Shown: positions 27,738-36,126, counted from the first letter of the stretch. The stretch: DNA of 64,000 nucleotides from Dolichospermum flos-aquae CCAP 1403/13F (GCF_012516395.1 NZ_CP051206.1:3578501-3642500), one strand, 5' to 3'. Notes: generated from the sequence alone by a model not told the origin. Made by a program: numbers and translations.

Positions 27738-28248
27738 GGAACGTTTTACTCCATAAAACTAATACGATACTGGAAAAGTCCCTAAATTGATCAATAACAG
27801 AGTCAGATATCTTCAGATATAACGGTATGCACTGGAATGAGGAAGAAAAATTAGGTCGAAAGCCACCAGATAGCACTCGAGTTTCAATCCTGGCTCCTTC
27901 TTTCTAATTCCTGACTTCTGAATATATATCTTTCTAACTATTCTCAAGTAACAAGAATCCTTGATGGTAAGGTAGAGAAGGCTTTTCCATGATTTGTGCT
28001 GGATGACAGCAGAATTTAACCACTAGAGTGCTTTGATTTTGAGTTAAAAAAAATCGTATGATCTGGCTAATTTCCCTATCCAAACACTTTTGATGTATGT
28101 ACTGACAACACATACATCATCCAGAATGGATGCGGTTCGCTGCTTAGTCTATGGTTTGAATTCCAGGCTCAGAAACGCAATGCGTTTAAGTGCGTTCAGT
28201 AAAGCAGTTTGACAACTTAGATATTAATTTTTGAGATTGAGGTTAACC
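27738..28248. other. Upstream region of psbO
   Basis: 511 bases between the divergent 120-residue gene and psbO. The stem-loop at 28091-28119 is the only clear structure. An imperfect palindrome AACGCAATGCGTT sits at about 28175-28187. No open frame of interest. Confidence 0.45.
28091..28119. promoter_or_regulatory. Dyad upstream of psbO
   Basis: TGATGTATGT and ACATACATCA form perfect 10-nt arms around a 9-nt loop, 130 nt before the psbO start. It could be an operator or a structure in the 5' leader; no T-run follows, so it is not a normal terminator. Confidence 0.4.
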
Positions 28249-29079
28249 ATGAGGTATCGCGCTTTAATTGTTGCTTTCTTTGCTCTATGCTTAGGGCTAA
28301 TCACAGCTTGTAGTGATGCACCTTCTGCCAGCGTCAGTGATGTCCTCACCTACGAACAAATTCGCGGCACAGGGTTGGCTAACAAATGCCCCCAACTGAC
28401 AGAAACTAGTCGTGGTTCAATTACTGTTGATCCTAATGTGACATACAGCATCAAAGAACTTTGTTTAGAACCAACCAGTTTCTTTGTCAAAGAAGAACCT
28501 GCCAACAAACGTCAAAAAGCAGAATTTGTATCTGGTAAAGTTATGACCAGATATACTTCTACCATTGACCAAGTACAAGGTCAGCTAACTAGCAATCCAG
28601 ATCATAGCTTGACTTTTACGGAAGAAGATGGTCTTGATTTTCAAGCTATCACCGTTAAACTTCCTGGTGGTGAATTAGTACCTTTCTTGTTTACCATCAA
28701 AAGCTTGGTTGCACAAACACAACCTAATTTAACTAGCATTAACACATCCACTGACTTTGAAGGAACTTTTAAAGTCCCTTCCTATCGTGGTGCAGCTTTC
28801 TTAGATCCTAAAGGTCGTGGTGTTGTTAGTGGCTATGACAATGCTGTAGCTTTACCAGCCGGATCTGATAATGAAGATCTAACTCGTACTAATGTCAAGC
28901 GGGCAGAAATCCTCAAAGGTAAAATTTCCTTGCAAGTAGCCAAAGTAGATAGCACTTCTGGTGAAATAGCTGGGACTTTTGAAAGTGAACAACCTTCTGA
29001 TACTGATTTAGGTGCAGGTGAACCTAAAGAAGTGAAGATTCGTGGTTTATTCTACGGTCGAATTGAGCCTCGCGCCTAA
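28249..29079 (+). CDS. psbO: Photosystem II manganese-stabilising protein PsbO
   Basis: Extrinsic 33-kDa-type subunit that shields the Mn4CaO5 cluster on the lumenal face. The mature part starts near ASVSDVLTYEQIRGTGLANKC (interrupted here as motif) and has the family blocks GLANKCPQL, YSIKELCLEPTSFFVKEEP, the loop FRGTGA-like DFEGTFKVPSYRGAAFLDPKG and the C-terminal EIAGTFESEQPSDTDLGA. ATG at 28249 is chosen over an upstream in-frame start at 28231 because TGAGG lies 7 nt before it. The signal peptide ends in LGLITACSDAP, which looks like a lipobox; the cysteine may be lipidated. A strong terminator follows, so it is monocistronic. Confidence 0.95.
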   Translation: MRYRALIVAFFALCLGLITACSDAPSASVSDVLTYEQIRGTGLANKCPQLTETSRGSITVDPNVTYSIKELCLEPTSFFVKEEPANKRQKAEFVSGKVMTRYTSTIDQVQGQLTSNPDHSLTFTEEDGLDFQAITVKLPGGELVPFLFTIKSLVAQTQPNLTSINTSTDFEGTFKVPSYRGAAFLDPKGRGVVSGYDNAVALPAGSDNEDLTRTNVKRAEILKGKISLQVAKVDSTSGEIAGTFESEQPSDTDLGAGEPKEVKIRGLFYGRIEPRA

Positions 29080-29752
29080 ATATTGATACAACCTCATGGG
29101 AGTTTAAGATCCATAAGTATTTTGGTAATTTAGTAATCTAATATACCTCCATGAGTTTGGAAATGAACAAAAATTCAGCAGTCATGAAAATTTATTTGTG
29201 GCAATGCCTTAACCAAGATGCAGAGTGCATCTTGGTTTTTTTTGGAAAACTAGGGTTGTTTAATTTCCACGTAAATTTACTGATTTAAAATTTTATTTTT
29301 TTTTGCTGAAAAGTTGGAGATGAATTTAATTATTTAATTACGTAATATTACTCATTCAATCCAGAGAAGACAGCAGATAAACAAAAATAATCGCAGCCCA
29401 AAGCTTGATCCTCATCAACTATTGCCAATTCTCAAGACCTATAAGCAAATCTCATGGTTAATTAGTTAAATTAGGCGCAATCCCGGTTTATTATTAGATT
29501 GCTAATTGTATATTTTAAGTTTATGAGAGTTGTTTAATAAATTAGGAAGTATACTCAACTAATTTGAGTAAAAAAAATATCAGACAATCTTGCCATTGCT
29601 AATTGTATTGTGCAAAGCATTTACGGCGATTTTGTCTGGACAAGATTTTTTCTGTGATGTAGGATTTGCAACCATTCAGCCAAAAGCAGAAATAGTGACT
29701 AGTTTTAAAAGCGATTATATACCAAATATACTTGTTTAAGAACCAAAGTGTT
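29080..29752. other. Intergenic region psbO / sigF
   Basis: 673 bases containing the psbO terminator at 29211-29242. The part 29300-29750 is AT-rich and should hold the sigF promoter; I see no reliable boxes and no gene. Confidence 0.45.
29211..29242 (+). terminator. Rho-independent terminator of psbO
   Basis: AACCAAGATGCA and TGCATCTTGGTT form a perfect 12-bp stem with a GAG loop, followed by TTTTTTTT. Confidence 0.93.
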
Positions 29753-30544
29753 ATGCCTAATCAAACCACTGACGAAACATCTACTAACAAACTGAAACAT
29801 GAAAATTCACAGTTGTTGCGAGAGTATCAGCAATCCCGTTCGGAAAGAGTTCGCAATCAACTGGTAAAACTCAATTTTGGACTAGCCAGAAAGGAAGCCC
29901 ATTATTGGATTAATCAGTGTAATGAGAGCTATGAGGATCTTCTCCAGGTAGCCTGTATGGGCTTAATTAGAGCAATTGAGAAATTTGAACTTTCTAAGGG
30001 AAATGCTTTTAGTTCCTATGCGATGCCCTATATTCGTGGTGAAATTCAACATTATCTGCGAGATAAAGGCGTAACTGTGAGAATACCCAGACGGTGGTTA
30101 GCACTCCAACAACAAGCTGTTGGGCTTTCCCGTTCTCTGTCCGAGCAATATAATCGCCCACCGACTGATAGCGAATTAGCGGCTGCATTGGCAATTTCTC
30201 TGAGTGAATGGCAGGAAATTAAATTAGCATGGATTAACCGCGCTCCGTTGAGTTTGGATGTACCTATCCAAGATGGAGAAGAAGGCTCTACTTGTTTGGG
30301 TGAGTTAGTTCCAGATAAGAACTATCGCAGTTTTCAATTAGCCCAAGAAGACAAAATTAGGTTACAACAAGCCCTGATTCAGTTAGAACAGCGGACTCGT
30401 GACGTTGTTGAGTTTGTATTTTTCTATGATTTAACCCAAAAACAAGTAGCAGCACATTTAGGCATTAGTGTTGTCACAGTTTCTCGCCAAGTTAAAAAAG
30501 GCTTAGATATGTTGAAAAAGATTATGGGGGTGACGGAAGATTAG
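29753..30544 (+). CDS. sigF: Group 3 RNA polymerase sigma factor, SigF type
   Basis: Alternative sigma factor of 263 residues with regions 2 (residues about 50-110: YEDLLQVACMGLIRAIEKFE, FSSYAMPYIRGEIQHYLRDK), 3 (IPRRWLALQQQ, RPPTDSELAAALAIS) and 4 (TQKQVAAHLGISVVTVSRQVKKGL). The region order and spacing fit cyanobacterial SigF, which in Synechocystis controls pili and motility. I use the ATG at 29753 rather than an in-frame TTG at 29732, since the sequence reads MPNQTTDE as a natural start. From memory psbO and sigF are adjacent in related Nostoc genomes, which agrees with this layout. Confidence 0.85.
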   Translation: MPNQTTDETSTNKLKHENSQLLREYQQSRSERVRNQLVKLNFGLARKEAHYWINQCNESYEDLLQVACMGLIRAIEKFELSKGNAFSSYAMPYIRGEIQHYLRDKGVTVRIPRRWLALQQQAVGLSRSLSEQYNRPPTDSELAAALAISLSEWQEIKLAWINRAPLSLDVPIQDGEEGSTCLGELVPDKNYRSFQLAQEDKIRLQQALIQLEQRTRDVVEFVFFYDLTQKQVAAHLGISVVTVSRQVKKGLDMLKKIMGVTED

Positions 30545-30554
30545 TTATAGAATA

Positions 30555-30632
30555 ACCCGGTAAGCGTAAAACTCAGTCCCTTTAGGCTGAGATATAAGCA
30601 ACTCGTGCGACTTAAGTCGCAGTCTTTTCTAT
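30555..30632. mobile_element. Solo left-end-like sequence of an IS605-type element
   Basis: ACCCGGTAAGCG followed by CTCAGTCCCTTTAGGCTGAG and the perfect palindrome TGCGACTTAAGTCGCA (30606-30621) parallels the left end of the intact IS605 element at 37812-37892 in order and core sequence. There is no transposase here. It lies between sigF and the lipoprotein gene and ends 19 nt before its start. Confidence 0.5.
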
Positions 30633-30650
30633 AGTTTTTGAGAGCAGCTA

Positions 30651-31508
30651 ATGGGTAAAAATTCGCATATTACAGCTACAGCCGCAGCTATTTTAGCAAC
30701 CTTGGCACTGACTGGCTGTACGGTGGGTGAACCGCCAACAGCTACTAATACTGCCAGTCCTGCCCCAACTCCTAGTCTTCAAGCAACTGCGCCGCAAACG
30801 ACACAGCCACCATCTTTGGCTCAACCTTTTAATAATCCTCTGATATCTACCAAACCACCAGTGAGTCCTGGGTCAGTTGGTAGTTTGATTCAACCGACAA
30901 ATGGCACAGAGCGGTTGGGTGTGGTACAGAAAGGACGAACAGACCCCTTTGGGCAAATTGTGGAGAAGATAGGTTCTAGAACTACTAAGCTACCAGGTGA
31001 AAAAATTGCAGTTCCTAAATTACCCCCTTTACCTACAGTAACTCAGCCTAAATTAATTCCACCGAAACCAATCAAGACAATAGCAACTAAACTGGCAATT
31101 TCATTACCCAAAAAATCCCCACAGATAGCTATAAAACCAGTTTTACCCACTGTTTTAGCGGGATCTCTCCCCTCTCCTAAACTCAAAACTGTGTTACCAG
31201 TAGCACGACAGCCGGAAACCGCTAGAGCAGTGATTGTGAGTGGTGTAATCTTAATTGGTAAAGTACCTCAAGCAATTGTGAAAGTACCGGATGAGCCAAC
31301 TAGTAGATATGTAAAACCAGGTCAAAGGCTGGTGAATGGGGTGTTAGTAAAACGGATTGAAATGAGCCAAGGTGCTAATCCTACCGTGATTTTGGAACAG
31401 TACGGTATTGAAGTTGCTAAACAAGTAGGGGAAAAACCTTCTAAAACATCTAAACCAGCGACTACAGCTTCTGTGGGTAATGGTATTTCTGTGATTAAGC
31501 AAGCTTGA
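30651..31508 (+). CDS. Proline-rich lipoprotein, PilP/GspC-like C-terminus
   Basis: A 285-residue exported protein. A lipoprotein signal (ILATLALTGC) puts the lipidated Cys at about residue 24. Residues 25-180 are Pro/Thr/Lys-rich linker. The C-terminal domain (about 190-265) has VSGVILIGKVPQAIVKVPDE, SRYVKPGQRL and NGVLVKRIEM, a beta-rich pattern reminiscent of the HR domain of GspC/PilP, pilus alignment lipoproteins. That assignment is a pattern-based inference. It follows sigF, whose studied homologue regulates pili, which would suit such a role. Confidence 0.6.
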   Translation: MGKNSHITATAAAILATLALTGCTVGEPPTATNTASPAPTPSLQATAPQTTQPPSLAQPFNNPLISTKPPVSPGSVGSLIQPTNGTERLGVVQKGRTDPFGQIVEKIGSRTTKLPGEKIAVPKLPPLPTVTQPKLIPPKPIKTIATKLAISLPKKSPQIAIKPVLPTVLAGSLPSPKLKTVLPVARQPETARAVIVSGVILIGKVPQAIVKVPDEPTSRYVKPGQRLVNGVLVKRIEMSQGANPTVILEQYGIEVAKQVGEKPSKTSKPATTASVGNGISVIKQA

Positions 31509-31534
31509 AAATCTTGTAGGAGCAAAGAATAGAT

Positions 31535-31783
31535 ATGGTGACACAAGAGAAAATAGAGTTTGCTGGTTTACCCTTGGCTGTATATCGGGAAATAGCAGCG
31601 CATCTCCGGCAGGTGGTGGGGGTAGAAGTGGGATTAATACCGCAAACATCCTCAGAGTTTGATTACAACCAAAGTCAAATTTCTGGGTTATGGATTTCAT
31701 GGACAGCAGCCGCTGATGAGGAAAGTCGGTCAAGGTGTAAGCAGATAGTGGCTTATTATCAAAACCGCTATGAATGTGGATAA
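31535..31783 (+). CDS. Hypothetical 82-residue protein
   Basis: A small soluble protein starting MVTQEKIEFAGLPLAVYREI with a regular alternation of hydrophobic residues and an end rich in aromatic residues (RCKQIVAYYQNRYECG). No motif is recognised. It starts 27 nt after the lipoprotein gene, with AGGAGCAAAG upstream as ribosome-binding site, so it is probably co-transcribed. Its start codon and good spacing support it as a real gene. Confidence 0.65.
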   Translation: MVTQEKIEFAGLPLAVYREIAAHLRQVVGVEVGLIPQTSSEFDYNQSQISGLWISWTAAADEESRSRCKQIVAYYQNRYECG

Positions 31784-31833
31784 AATTCAAGAAGGTAAGT
31801 TGCTGGTTAGCTAACAACTAACAACTAACAACT

Positions 31834-31906
31834 GTACGGGCGAAGCATTTGGAGAACTATTTTTGGCAATGACCGATAATTTATCTTCCAAATGCTTCGC
31901 CCCTAC
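31834..31906. mobile_element. 73-bp inverted-repeat (MITE-like) element, copy 2
   Basis: Identical over all 73 bases to the copy at 2190-2262 and again embedded in heptamers, here CAACTAA at about 31812-31833 and 31906-31922. The neighbouring ACT triplet is repeated on both sides. Identity with the first copy suggests recent spread. Confidence 0.75.
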
Positions 31907-32015
31907 TAACAACTAACAACTAAACTTAGGTTAATAGCAGATGGCTGGGTTAAACTGACAAGCAAGTTAATGCAAAATATTAATTGGCTGCTCTTAGGTT
32001 TAGGCGTTATTTATA

Positions 32016-34628
32016 ATGGAAAACTGGCAATTTCTGATACAGAAACAGGGAGACCGCACTTGGCGGACTTTGGAGTCGCCAAATTTAAAGATTTTAGCGG
32101 ATAATTACCGAGTTTTGGCTCGGTCTTATCTGAATAATATGGATGTTGATGTGCGAGTGACTTACATATCAACCCAGGAGGTTCCACCGAAACGGCGAAT
32201 TCTCAAGCGATCGCATCGGACTAATAGTGAAGGATTGATGGCGGTAATTCCTTTTACCTACTTTAAACCAGGGATTTGGGAGTTACGATGCTCTGGAGAT
32301 ATTATGTCAGAGATGCTCGGTAAATCCTGGCAACATACTCTCCTTATCCAAGTATCACCCCCAGAACCTAGTCCCCAGTCTCTAACTCAACTGGCTGAGG
32401 AATCTGATCTGGCTTCAAATGCTGATACTCAAGTCAGTATAGTTATGAATCATGGAACTCCAGTCTGGTTTAAGGGGGAAACAACTGAGCAGATTTTACA
32501 AAACTTATTAGATTTAGCCTTACCTCAAGATGAACCTTTGCTGGACGAGGAGACTATTGAGAATGCTCCTACTTTACCGCCACCTTTACCACTGAATTTG
32601 AGTTTAGATCAAGATACTTATGTTGCTCGTTGGGGAGACAATTTTATCATTCATGGCGATGTGGAAGTCAATGAAATGGAGAATCTGGAAGATGAGAGAT
32701 TTGCCATGAATGGTGTGAGTCAGCTACGGCTAGAAATTGCCCTGCGATCGCCTTCAGAATCAAGAATCCTTAACCACATAGATCAGCCATTAACAGATCA
32801 AGTCTTACCTTTTAGCTTTAGTACCCTGATTGATATTCCCCTTGATTGTGAATCTAAGTTGCTTTTAGCAGATATTAATTTATATGGTGCATTAGCTGAT
32901 GTTGGTGAAGTCATACTTTTAGCTAACCATACTTTCACAATTACAGCCGATGTCACTGATTTACTAGCACTACAAACTTCTCGGTCGGATTACCGTGACT
33001 ACTCTTTACCAGAAACTAATCCACCAGTTAAGCCCAAGCCCTCTGTCAAGATTCGATTAGAACTTTTCAATGTGGCTAAAACTCCCAAGTTAGCACAGTT
33101 TCACATTTTAAAGCCCTCCCCAAACCAACCTTTACCACCCCAAATTAAACCCCTGATATCCTGGCAAGTTCTTTCACCACAGTTGCCAAATTTACCTCAC
33201 AATTCTACACGTGAGATTAATACTGATTCGGAAACAGATTCCCTCACAAAAACCCTGGCTATTCACCCAATTGATTTGAAAAAGTTGGTAATTAAACCAG
33301 TTAATACTATTTTTCCCTACTTGAAACGATTAAAAGTTAAGCCTGTTCCAGGGAAAACAGCCAATGATCAGTTAAATGTTGAAAAATTAGCAACTTTGCA
33401 GAAATCCCCACAGCTACCGACTGTAGTAACTTTACCAGCAAAAATACCAGAATTACCACTAGATAATCTTCCGCAGTCCGATCAGTCTATGATTGATGAT
33501 ACATCCTATGCAGAATTAATAGCAGAGATTGTGGCGGGGGTGATTAAAAGTGAAGAATTAGATTTGGTGGATTCTCAGGAAAATTCTGTAATTATCCAGA
33601 GTGAAGAATTAGATTTGGTGGATTCTCAGGAAAATTCTGTAATTATCCAGAGTGAAGAATTAGATTTGGTGGATTCTCAGGAAAATTCTCTAATTATCCA
33701 GAGTGAAGAATTAGATTTGGTGGATTCTCAGGAAAATTCTCTAATTATCCAGAGTGAAGAATTAGATTTGGTGGATTCTCAGGAAAATTCTCTAATTATC
33801 CAGAGTGAAGAATTAGATTTGGTGGATTCTCAGGAAAATTCTCTAATTATCCAGAGTGAAGAATTAGATTTGGTGGATACTCAAGAAAATTCCTCTCTTT
33901 TGCAACAATGGATAGACAGTCAAGGATACTTATTGACTGAAGCAGTTTTTCAAGAATCCTCAGACAATGATCTTGGGGAAGAAACTCAAACTGTAGATGT
34001 GGAAGTGCTGTTAAGTAGGGAAAAAGAAATTCAGGAAGATCCCATTGCTGACAATATTCCCTTAGAAATTAATAAACCGGAAACAGTCAATATACTGAAT
34101 CCAATACCAACCGAGCCTGGATGGTTATCACAAGAAATAGTTATAGATGATTTGGTTATGGAACGGGATGCGGATAGCTGGAGTGATGAAGCTATAGCAG
34201 ATCATCATTATTCCCCCCTACCAGAGAATGAAACTGCGGCAGATTTCTCTGGTGTGATGATGGAGTCTTTACCAACTCCCCAATTGTATTTATCAGAGGG
34301 TGAACTTGTCGCTGGCACATCTGTAATGGTGCGTGTAAAATTACCTGAAGTTTCATCTTCGGTAGTGGTCAAGTTATGGGTTGAAGATTATCAAACCCGG
34401 AGTCTACTAGATAGACCACATATCCTGCCACATTTGCGTTCTAATGCCTGGGGAGAAGGGGAAACAGCGATTTACCTAAAAATTCCTTTTGGCTGCTTAG
34501 AAATCCGTTTATCAGCGATCGCTCTCCATCAAACTACTCAGCAGGAAAGTGACAAATTCACTATCATCAAGACAGTAATTCCCCCTAATTTACCCACGAT
34601 AAAAATGGATGAAGTGTTGGGAATGTAA
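32016..34628 (+). CDS. Large repeat-containing protein of unknown function
   Basis: An 870-residue protein without signal peptide or membrane helix. Residues 1-115 form a compact beta-rich domain (ENWQFLIQKQGDRTW, YFKPGIWELRCSGDIMSE). Residues about 160-330 have a second beta domain (YVARWGDNFIIHGDVEV). Residues 340-510 are proline- and lysine-rich. Residues 512-630 consist of seven acidic 17-residue repeats (SEELDLVDSQENSVIIQ). The C-terminal 120 residues (LYLSEGELVAGTSVMVRVKL) look like another Ig-like beta domain. No enzymatic motif is visible. It is separate from the sigF cluster by the inverted-repeat element. I do not assign a function. Confidence 0.75.
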   Translation: MENWQFLIQKQGDRTWRTLESPNLKILADNYRVLARSYLNNMDVDVRVTYISTQEVPPKRRILKRSHRTNSEGLMAVIPFTYFKPGIWELRCSGDIMSEMLGKSWQHTLLIQVSPPEPSPQSLTQLAEESDLASNADTQVSIVMNHGTPVWFKGETTEQILQNLLDLALPQDEPLLDEETIENAPTLPPPLPLNLSLDQDTYVARWGDNFIIHGDVEVNEMENLEDERFAMNGVSQLRLEIALRSPSESRILNHIDQPLTDQVLPFSFSTLIDIPLDCESKLLLADINLYGALADVGEVILLANHTFTITADVTDLLALQTSRSDYRDYSLPETNPPVKPKPSVKIRLELFNVAKTPKLAQFHILKPSPNQPLPPQIKPLISWQVLSPQLPNLPHNSTREINTDSETDSLTKTLAIHPIDLKKLVIKPVNTIFPYLKRLKVKPVPGKTANDQLNVEKLATLQKSPQLPTVVTLPAKIPELPLDNLPQSDQSMIDDTSYAELIAEIVAGVIKSEELDLVDSQENSVIIQSEELDLVDSQENSVIIQSEELDLVDSQENSLIIQSEELDLVDSQENSLIIQSEELDLVDSQENSLIIQSEELDLVDSQENSLIIQSEELDLVDTQENSSLLQQWIDSQGYLLTEAVFQESSDNDLGEETQTVDVEVLLSREKEIQEDPIADNIPLEINKPETVNILNPIPTEPGWLSQEIVIDDLVMERDADSWSDEAIADHHYSPLPENETAADFSGVMMESLPTPQLYLSEGELVAGTSVMVRVKLPEVSSSVVVKLWVEDYQTRSLLDRPHILPHLRSNAWGEGETAIYLKIPFGCLEIRLSAIALHQTTQQESDKFTIIKTVIPPNLPTIKMDEVLGM
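33549..33905. repeat. 51-bp tandem repeat, seven units
   Basis: Seven units of 51 nt, each coding 17 residues. Units 1-6 are virtually identical at the base level; only one base distinguishes SVIIQ from SLIIQ, and unit 7 is diverged. This is a recent in-frame expansion of an acidic segment. Confidence 0.95.
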
Positions 34629-34726
34629 ACAGGTGTGTTAAAAATCTTGATAATTTAGCAAATAAGGGAGGATTTTGCAGTAAGCTCAATTTGAATTGCA
34701 GTAAGACTTTACAGGACTTTAATTCT

Positions 34727-34867
34727 ATGTCAAGTTCATTTTTGCCTACTATTTTGGCTTATTCCTCCTTTTTGCCTTCTGTTTTCGTTCCCCTAACTGG
34801 CTTGGTTTTACCAGCAGTTATTTTCGCATTTTTGTTTTCATACATTGAACGCGAAGATATTGCTTAA
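34727..34867 (+). CDS. psaI: Photosystem I subunit VIII
   Basis: A 46-residue single-pass membrane subunit of photosystem I that helps hold PsaL and trimer contacts. The sequence reads MSSSFLPTILAYSSFLP at the start, a hydrophobic helix, and ends FSYIEREDIA, matching the PsaI family closely. CAGGA lies about 10 nt upstream of the ATG. A hairpin terminator follows about 60 nt downstream. The gene is convergent with the psbE-F-L-J operon. Confidence 0.93.
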   Translation: MSSSFLPTILAYSSFLPSVFVPLTGLVLPAVIFAFLFSYIEREDIA

Positions 34868-34928
34868 TTAGGGTATGGGTAATTGGTTACTTAATTGTGT
34901 CACCAATTATCTATTTGAAAACAAACAA

Positions 34929-34960
34929 AACCGCCTATCTCATGGAGTTAGGCGGTTTTT
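34929..34960 (+). terminator. Terminator downstream of psaI
   Basis: CCGCCTA and TAGGCGG form a 7-bp stem with an 11-nt loop, preceded by AAAA and followed by TTTTT, so it could work in both directions. Confidence 0.85.
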
Positions 34961-35088
34961 ATGGCGATTTTTGCAGAAGAAGTTCAAAAATGATAATCAA
35001 GCAAAAATCCAGTTTTTTGTATTTCTAATTGCTATCTTCTTCCAGAATAGTAGTTACCAAGTAGGTTAGGACGGAGATTGGATGAACT

Positions 35089-35117
35089 ACCCCATCTTAC
35101 TTCGTTGAAGATGGGGT
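35089..35117. terminator. Hairpin between convergent psaI and psbJ
   Basis: ACCCCATCTT and AAGATGGGGT form a 10-bp stem with a 9-nt loop. It stands between the ends of psaI and psbJ and may stop transcripts, although the T-run is short (TTTC). It could instead be a mobile-element end. Confidence 0.45.
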
Positions 35118-35190
35118 TTCTACATCCCCTTAAAAAAGTCATCTTACAAAAGACTTTCAAACTTCCTATTCCCTGTTCCCTGCTATAGCA

Positions 35191-35310
35191 TTACATTGAA
35201 GAACCAATTCCTGAGTAAGATCCATAAAAGAAAATACCTACAACAGTAATTACACCTAAACCTGCAATCGTAGCGACGACCCACAGGGGAATTCTTCCAC
35301 TTCCAGACAC
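35191..35310 (-). CDS. psbJ: Photosystem II protein PsbJ
   Basis: A 39-residue single-helix subunit of photosystem II near the QA/QB and cytochrome b559 region. On the minus strand the frame reads [17 protein letters not shown] and ends YSGIGSSM, the family ends. The start is GTG at 35308-35310, after GAGGAAAAAAC as ribosome-binding site. It is the last gene of the psbE-F-L-J set; unusually, 180 nt of heptamer-rich DNA separate it from psbL. Confidence 0.9.
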   Translation of the reverse strand: MSGSGRIPLWVVATIAGLGVITVVGIFFYGSYSGIGSSM

Positions 35311-35333
35311 AGTTTTTTCCTCACTTACAAAAA

Positions 35334-35403
35334 TTGTCAGTTGTCAGTTGTCAGTTGTCAGTTGTCAGTTGTCGGTTGTCGGTTGTCGGTTGTCAGTTGT
35401 CAG
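35334..35403. repeat. Ten TTGTCAG/TTGTCGG heptamers inside the psb operon
   Basis: Ten perfect-register heptamers: five TTGTCAG, three TTGTCGG and two TTGTCAG. They fill a large part of the psbL-psbJ spacer. Confidence 0.9.
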
Positions 35404-35427
35404 TTGAGAATATTCTTTCTGTAACTT

Positions 35428-35462
35428 GTTACCTATTACCTATTACCTATTACCTATCACCT
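35428..35462. repeat. Five ATTACCT-type heptamers inside the psb operon
   Basis: GTTACCT, three ATTACCT and ATCACCT in one register, 25 nt from the other array in the same spacer. Confidence 0.85.
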
Positions 35463-35490
35463 AACTAGCAACTGACGTAAAAAAGTCCAG

Positions 35491-35610
35491 TTAGTTAAAG
35501 AAGTAACTGGAAAATAGAATTCCGAGAACGAAGACTAATAGTAGTCCCAGGTAAAGAGAGGTACGGTTTAATTCAACCGGTTGTTGATTAGGATTAGGCG
35601 TTCTTTCCAT
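35491..35610 (-). CDS. psbL: Photosystem II protein PsbL
   Basis: A 39-residue single-helix subunit. The minus-strand frame begins [19 protein letters not shown] and ends ILFSSYFFN, both conserved ends of PsbL. It is needed for electron flow from Tyr-Z and for protecting QA in studied systems. It starts 9 nt after the psbF stop, so it belongs to the psbE-F-L-J transcript. Confidence 0.95.
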   Translation of the reverse strand: MERTPNPNQQPVELNRTSLYLGLLLVFVLGILFSSYFFN

Positions 35611-35619
35611 GATTAACTC

Positions 35620-35757
35620 CTAGCGTTGAATAAACTGCATTGAGGCGATCGCGCCCAAAAAGAAGACAGTAGGGACAGCTAAGGTATGCACCGCGATCCA
35701 TCTAACTGTAAAAATGGGATAGGTAACTGGTTGATTGATGTTATTACCGCTAGTCAT
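35620..35757 (-). CDS. psbF: Cytochrome b559 beta subunit PsbF
   Basis: A 45-residue single-helix subunit that supplies one of the two heme-binding histidines of cytochrome b559. The frame reads [20 protein letters not shown], then the heme ligand His in [11 protein letters not shown], and ends SMQFIQR. It starts 9 nt after the end of psbE, in one operon with it. Confidence 0.95.
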   Translation of the reverse strand: MTSGNNINQPVTYPIFTVRWIAVHTLAVPTVFFLGAIASMQFIQR

Positions 35758-35766
35758 GATCTCAAA

Positions 35767-36015
35767 TTATTTTCCAATAAAGGTTTCTACTTGTTTTTTT
35801 GCTTCAAAACGATTGCTGACAATTGGCACTTCTTGACGGACTTGAGTAAAATACTCATTAGGACGAGGTGTGCCAAATACATCATAAGCCAGTCCAGTGC
35901 TGACAAATAACCAACCTGCAACGAATAATGCGGGAATGGTGATGCTGTGAATTACCCAGTAACGAATACTGGTAACAATGTCAGAAAACGGACGTTCTCC
36001 AGTGGTACCTGCCAT
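35767..36015 (-). CDS. psbE: Cytochrome b559 alpha subunit PsbE
   Basis: An 82-residue single-helix subunit with a lumenal domain. The heme-ligand His is in [19 protein letters not shown], and the C-terminal part [18 protein letters not shown] is conserved. Length is standard. GGGAGTGAAATAA stands before the ATG. It follows ycf48 by about 110 nt in the rubA-ycf48-psbE-F-L-J order found in cyanobacteria. Confidence 0.97.
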   Translation of the reverse strand: MAGTTGERPFSDIVTSIRYWVIHSITIPALFVAGWLFVSTGLAYDVFGTPRPNEYFTQVRQEVPIVSNRFEAKKQVETFIGK

Positions 36016-36126
36016 TTATTTCACTCCCTTATCAAAAACTATTATTGAGTTTATTATCCTACAAAGTTTAGACAGAGTTACAACTTACAACTTTCTTCTG
36101 GTGAATACATCCATTATTGGGTGTAA

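Noticed and set aside
31970-32110. Frame from ATG at 31970 overlapping the start of the 870-residue gene
   Set aside because: Out of frame, short and without a ribosome-binding site; the ATG at 32016 opens the long frame.
35334-35462. Heptamer runs as a short CRISPR or binding-site cluster
   Set aside because: No spacers; pattern matches the common short tandem heptamers of heterocystous cyanobacteria.
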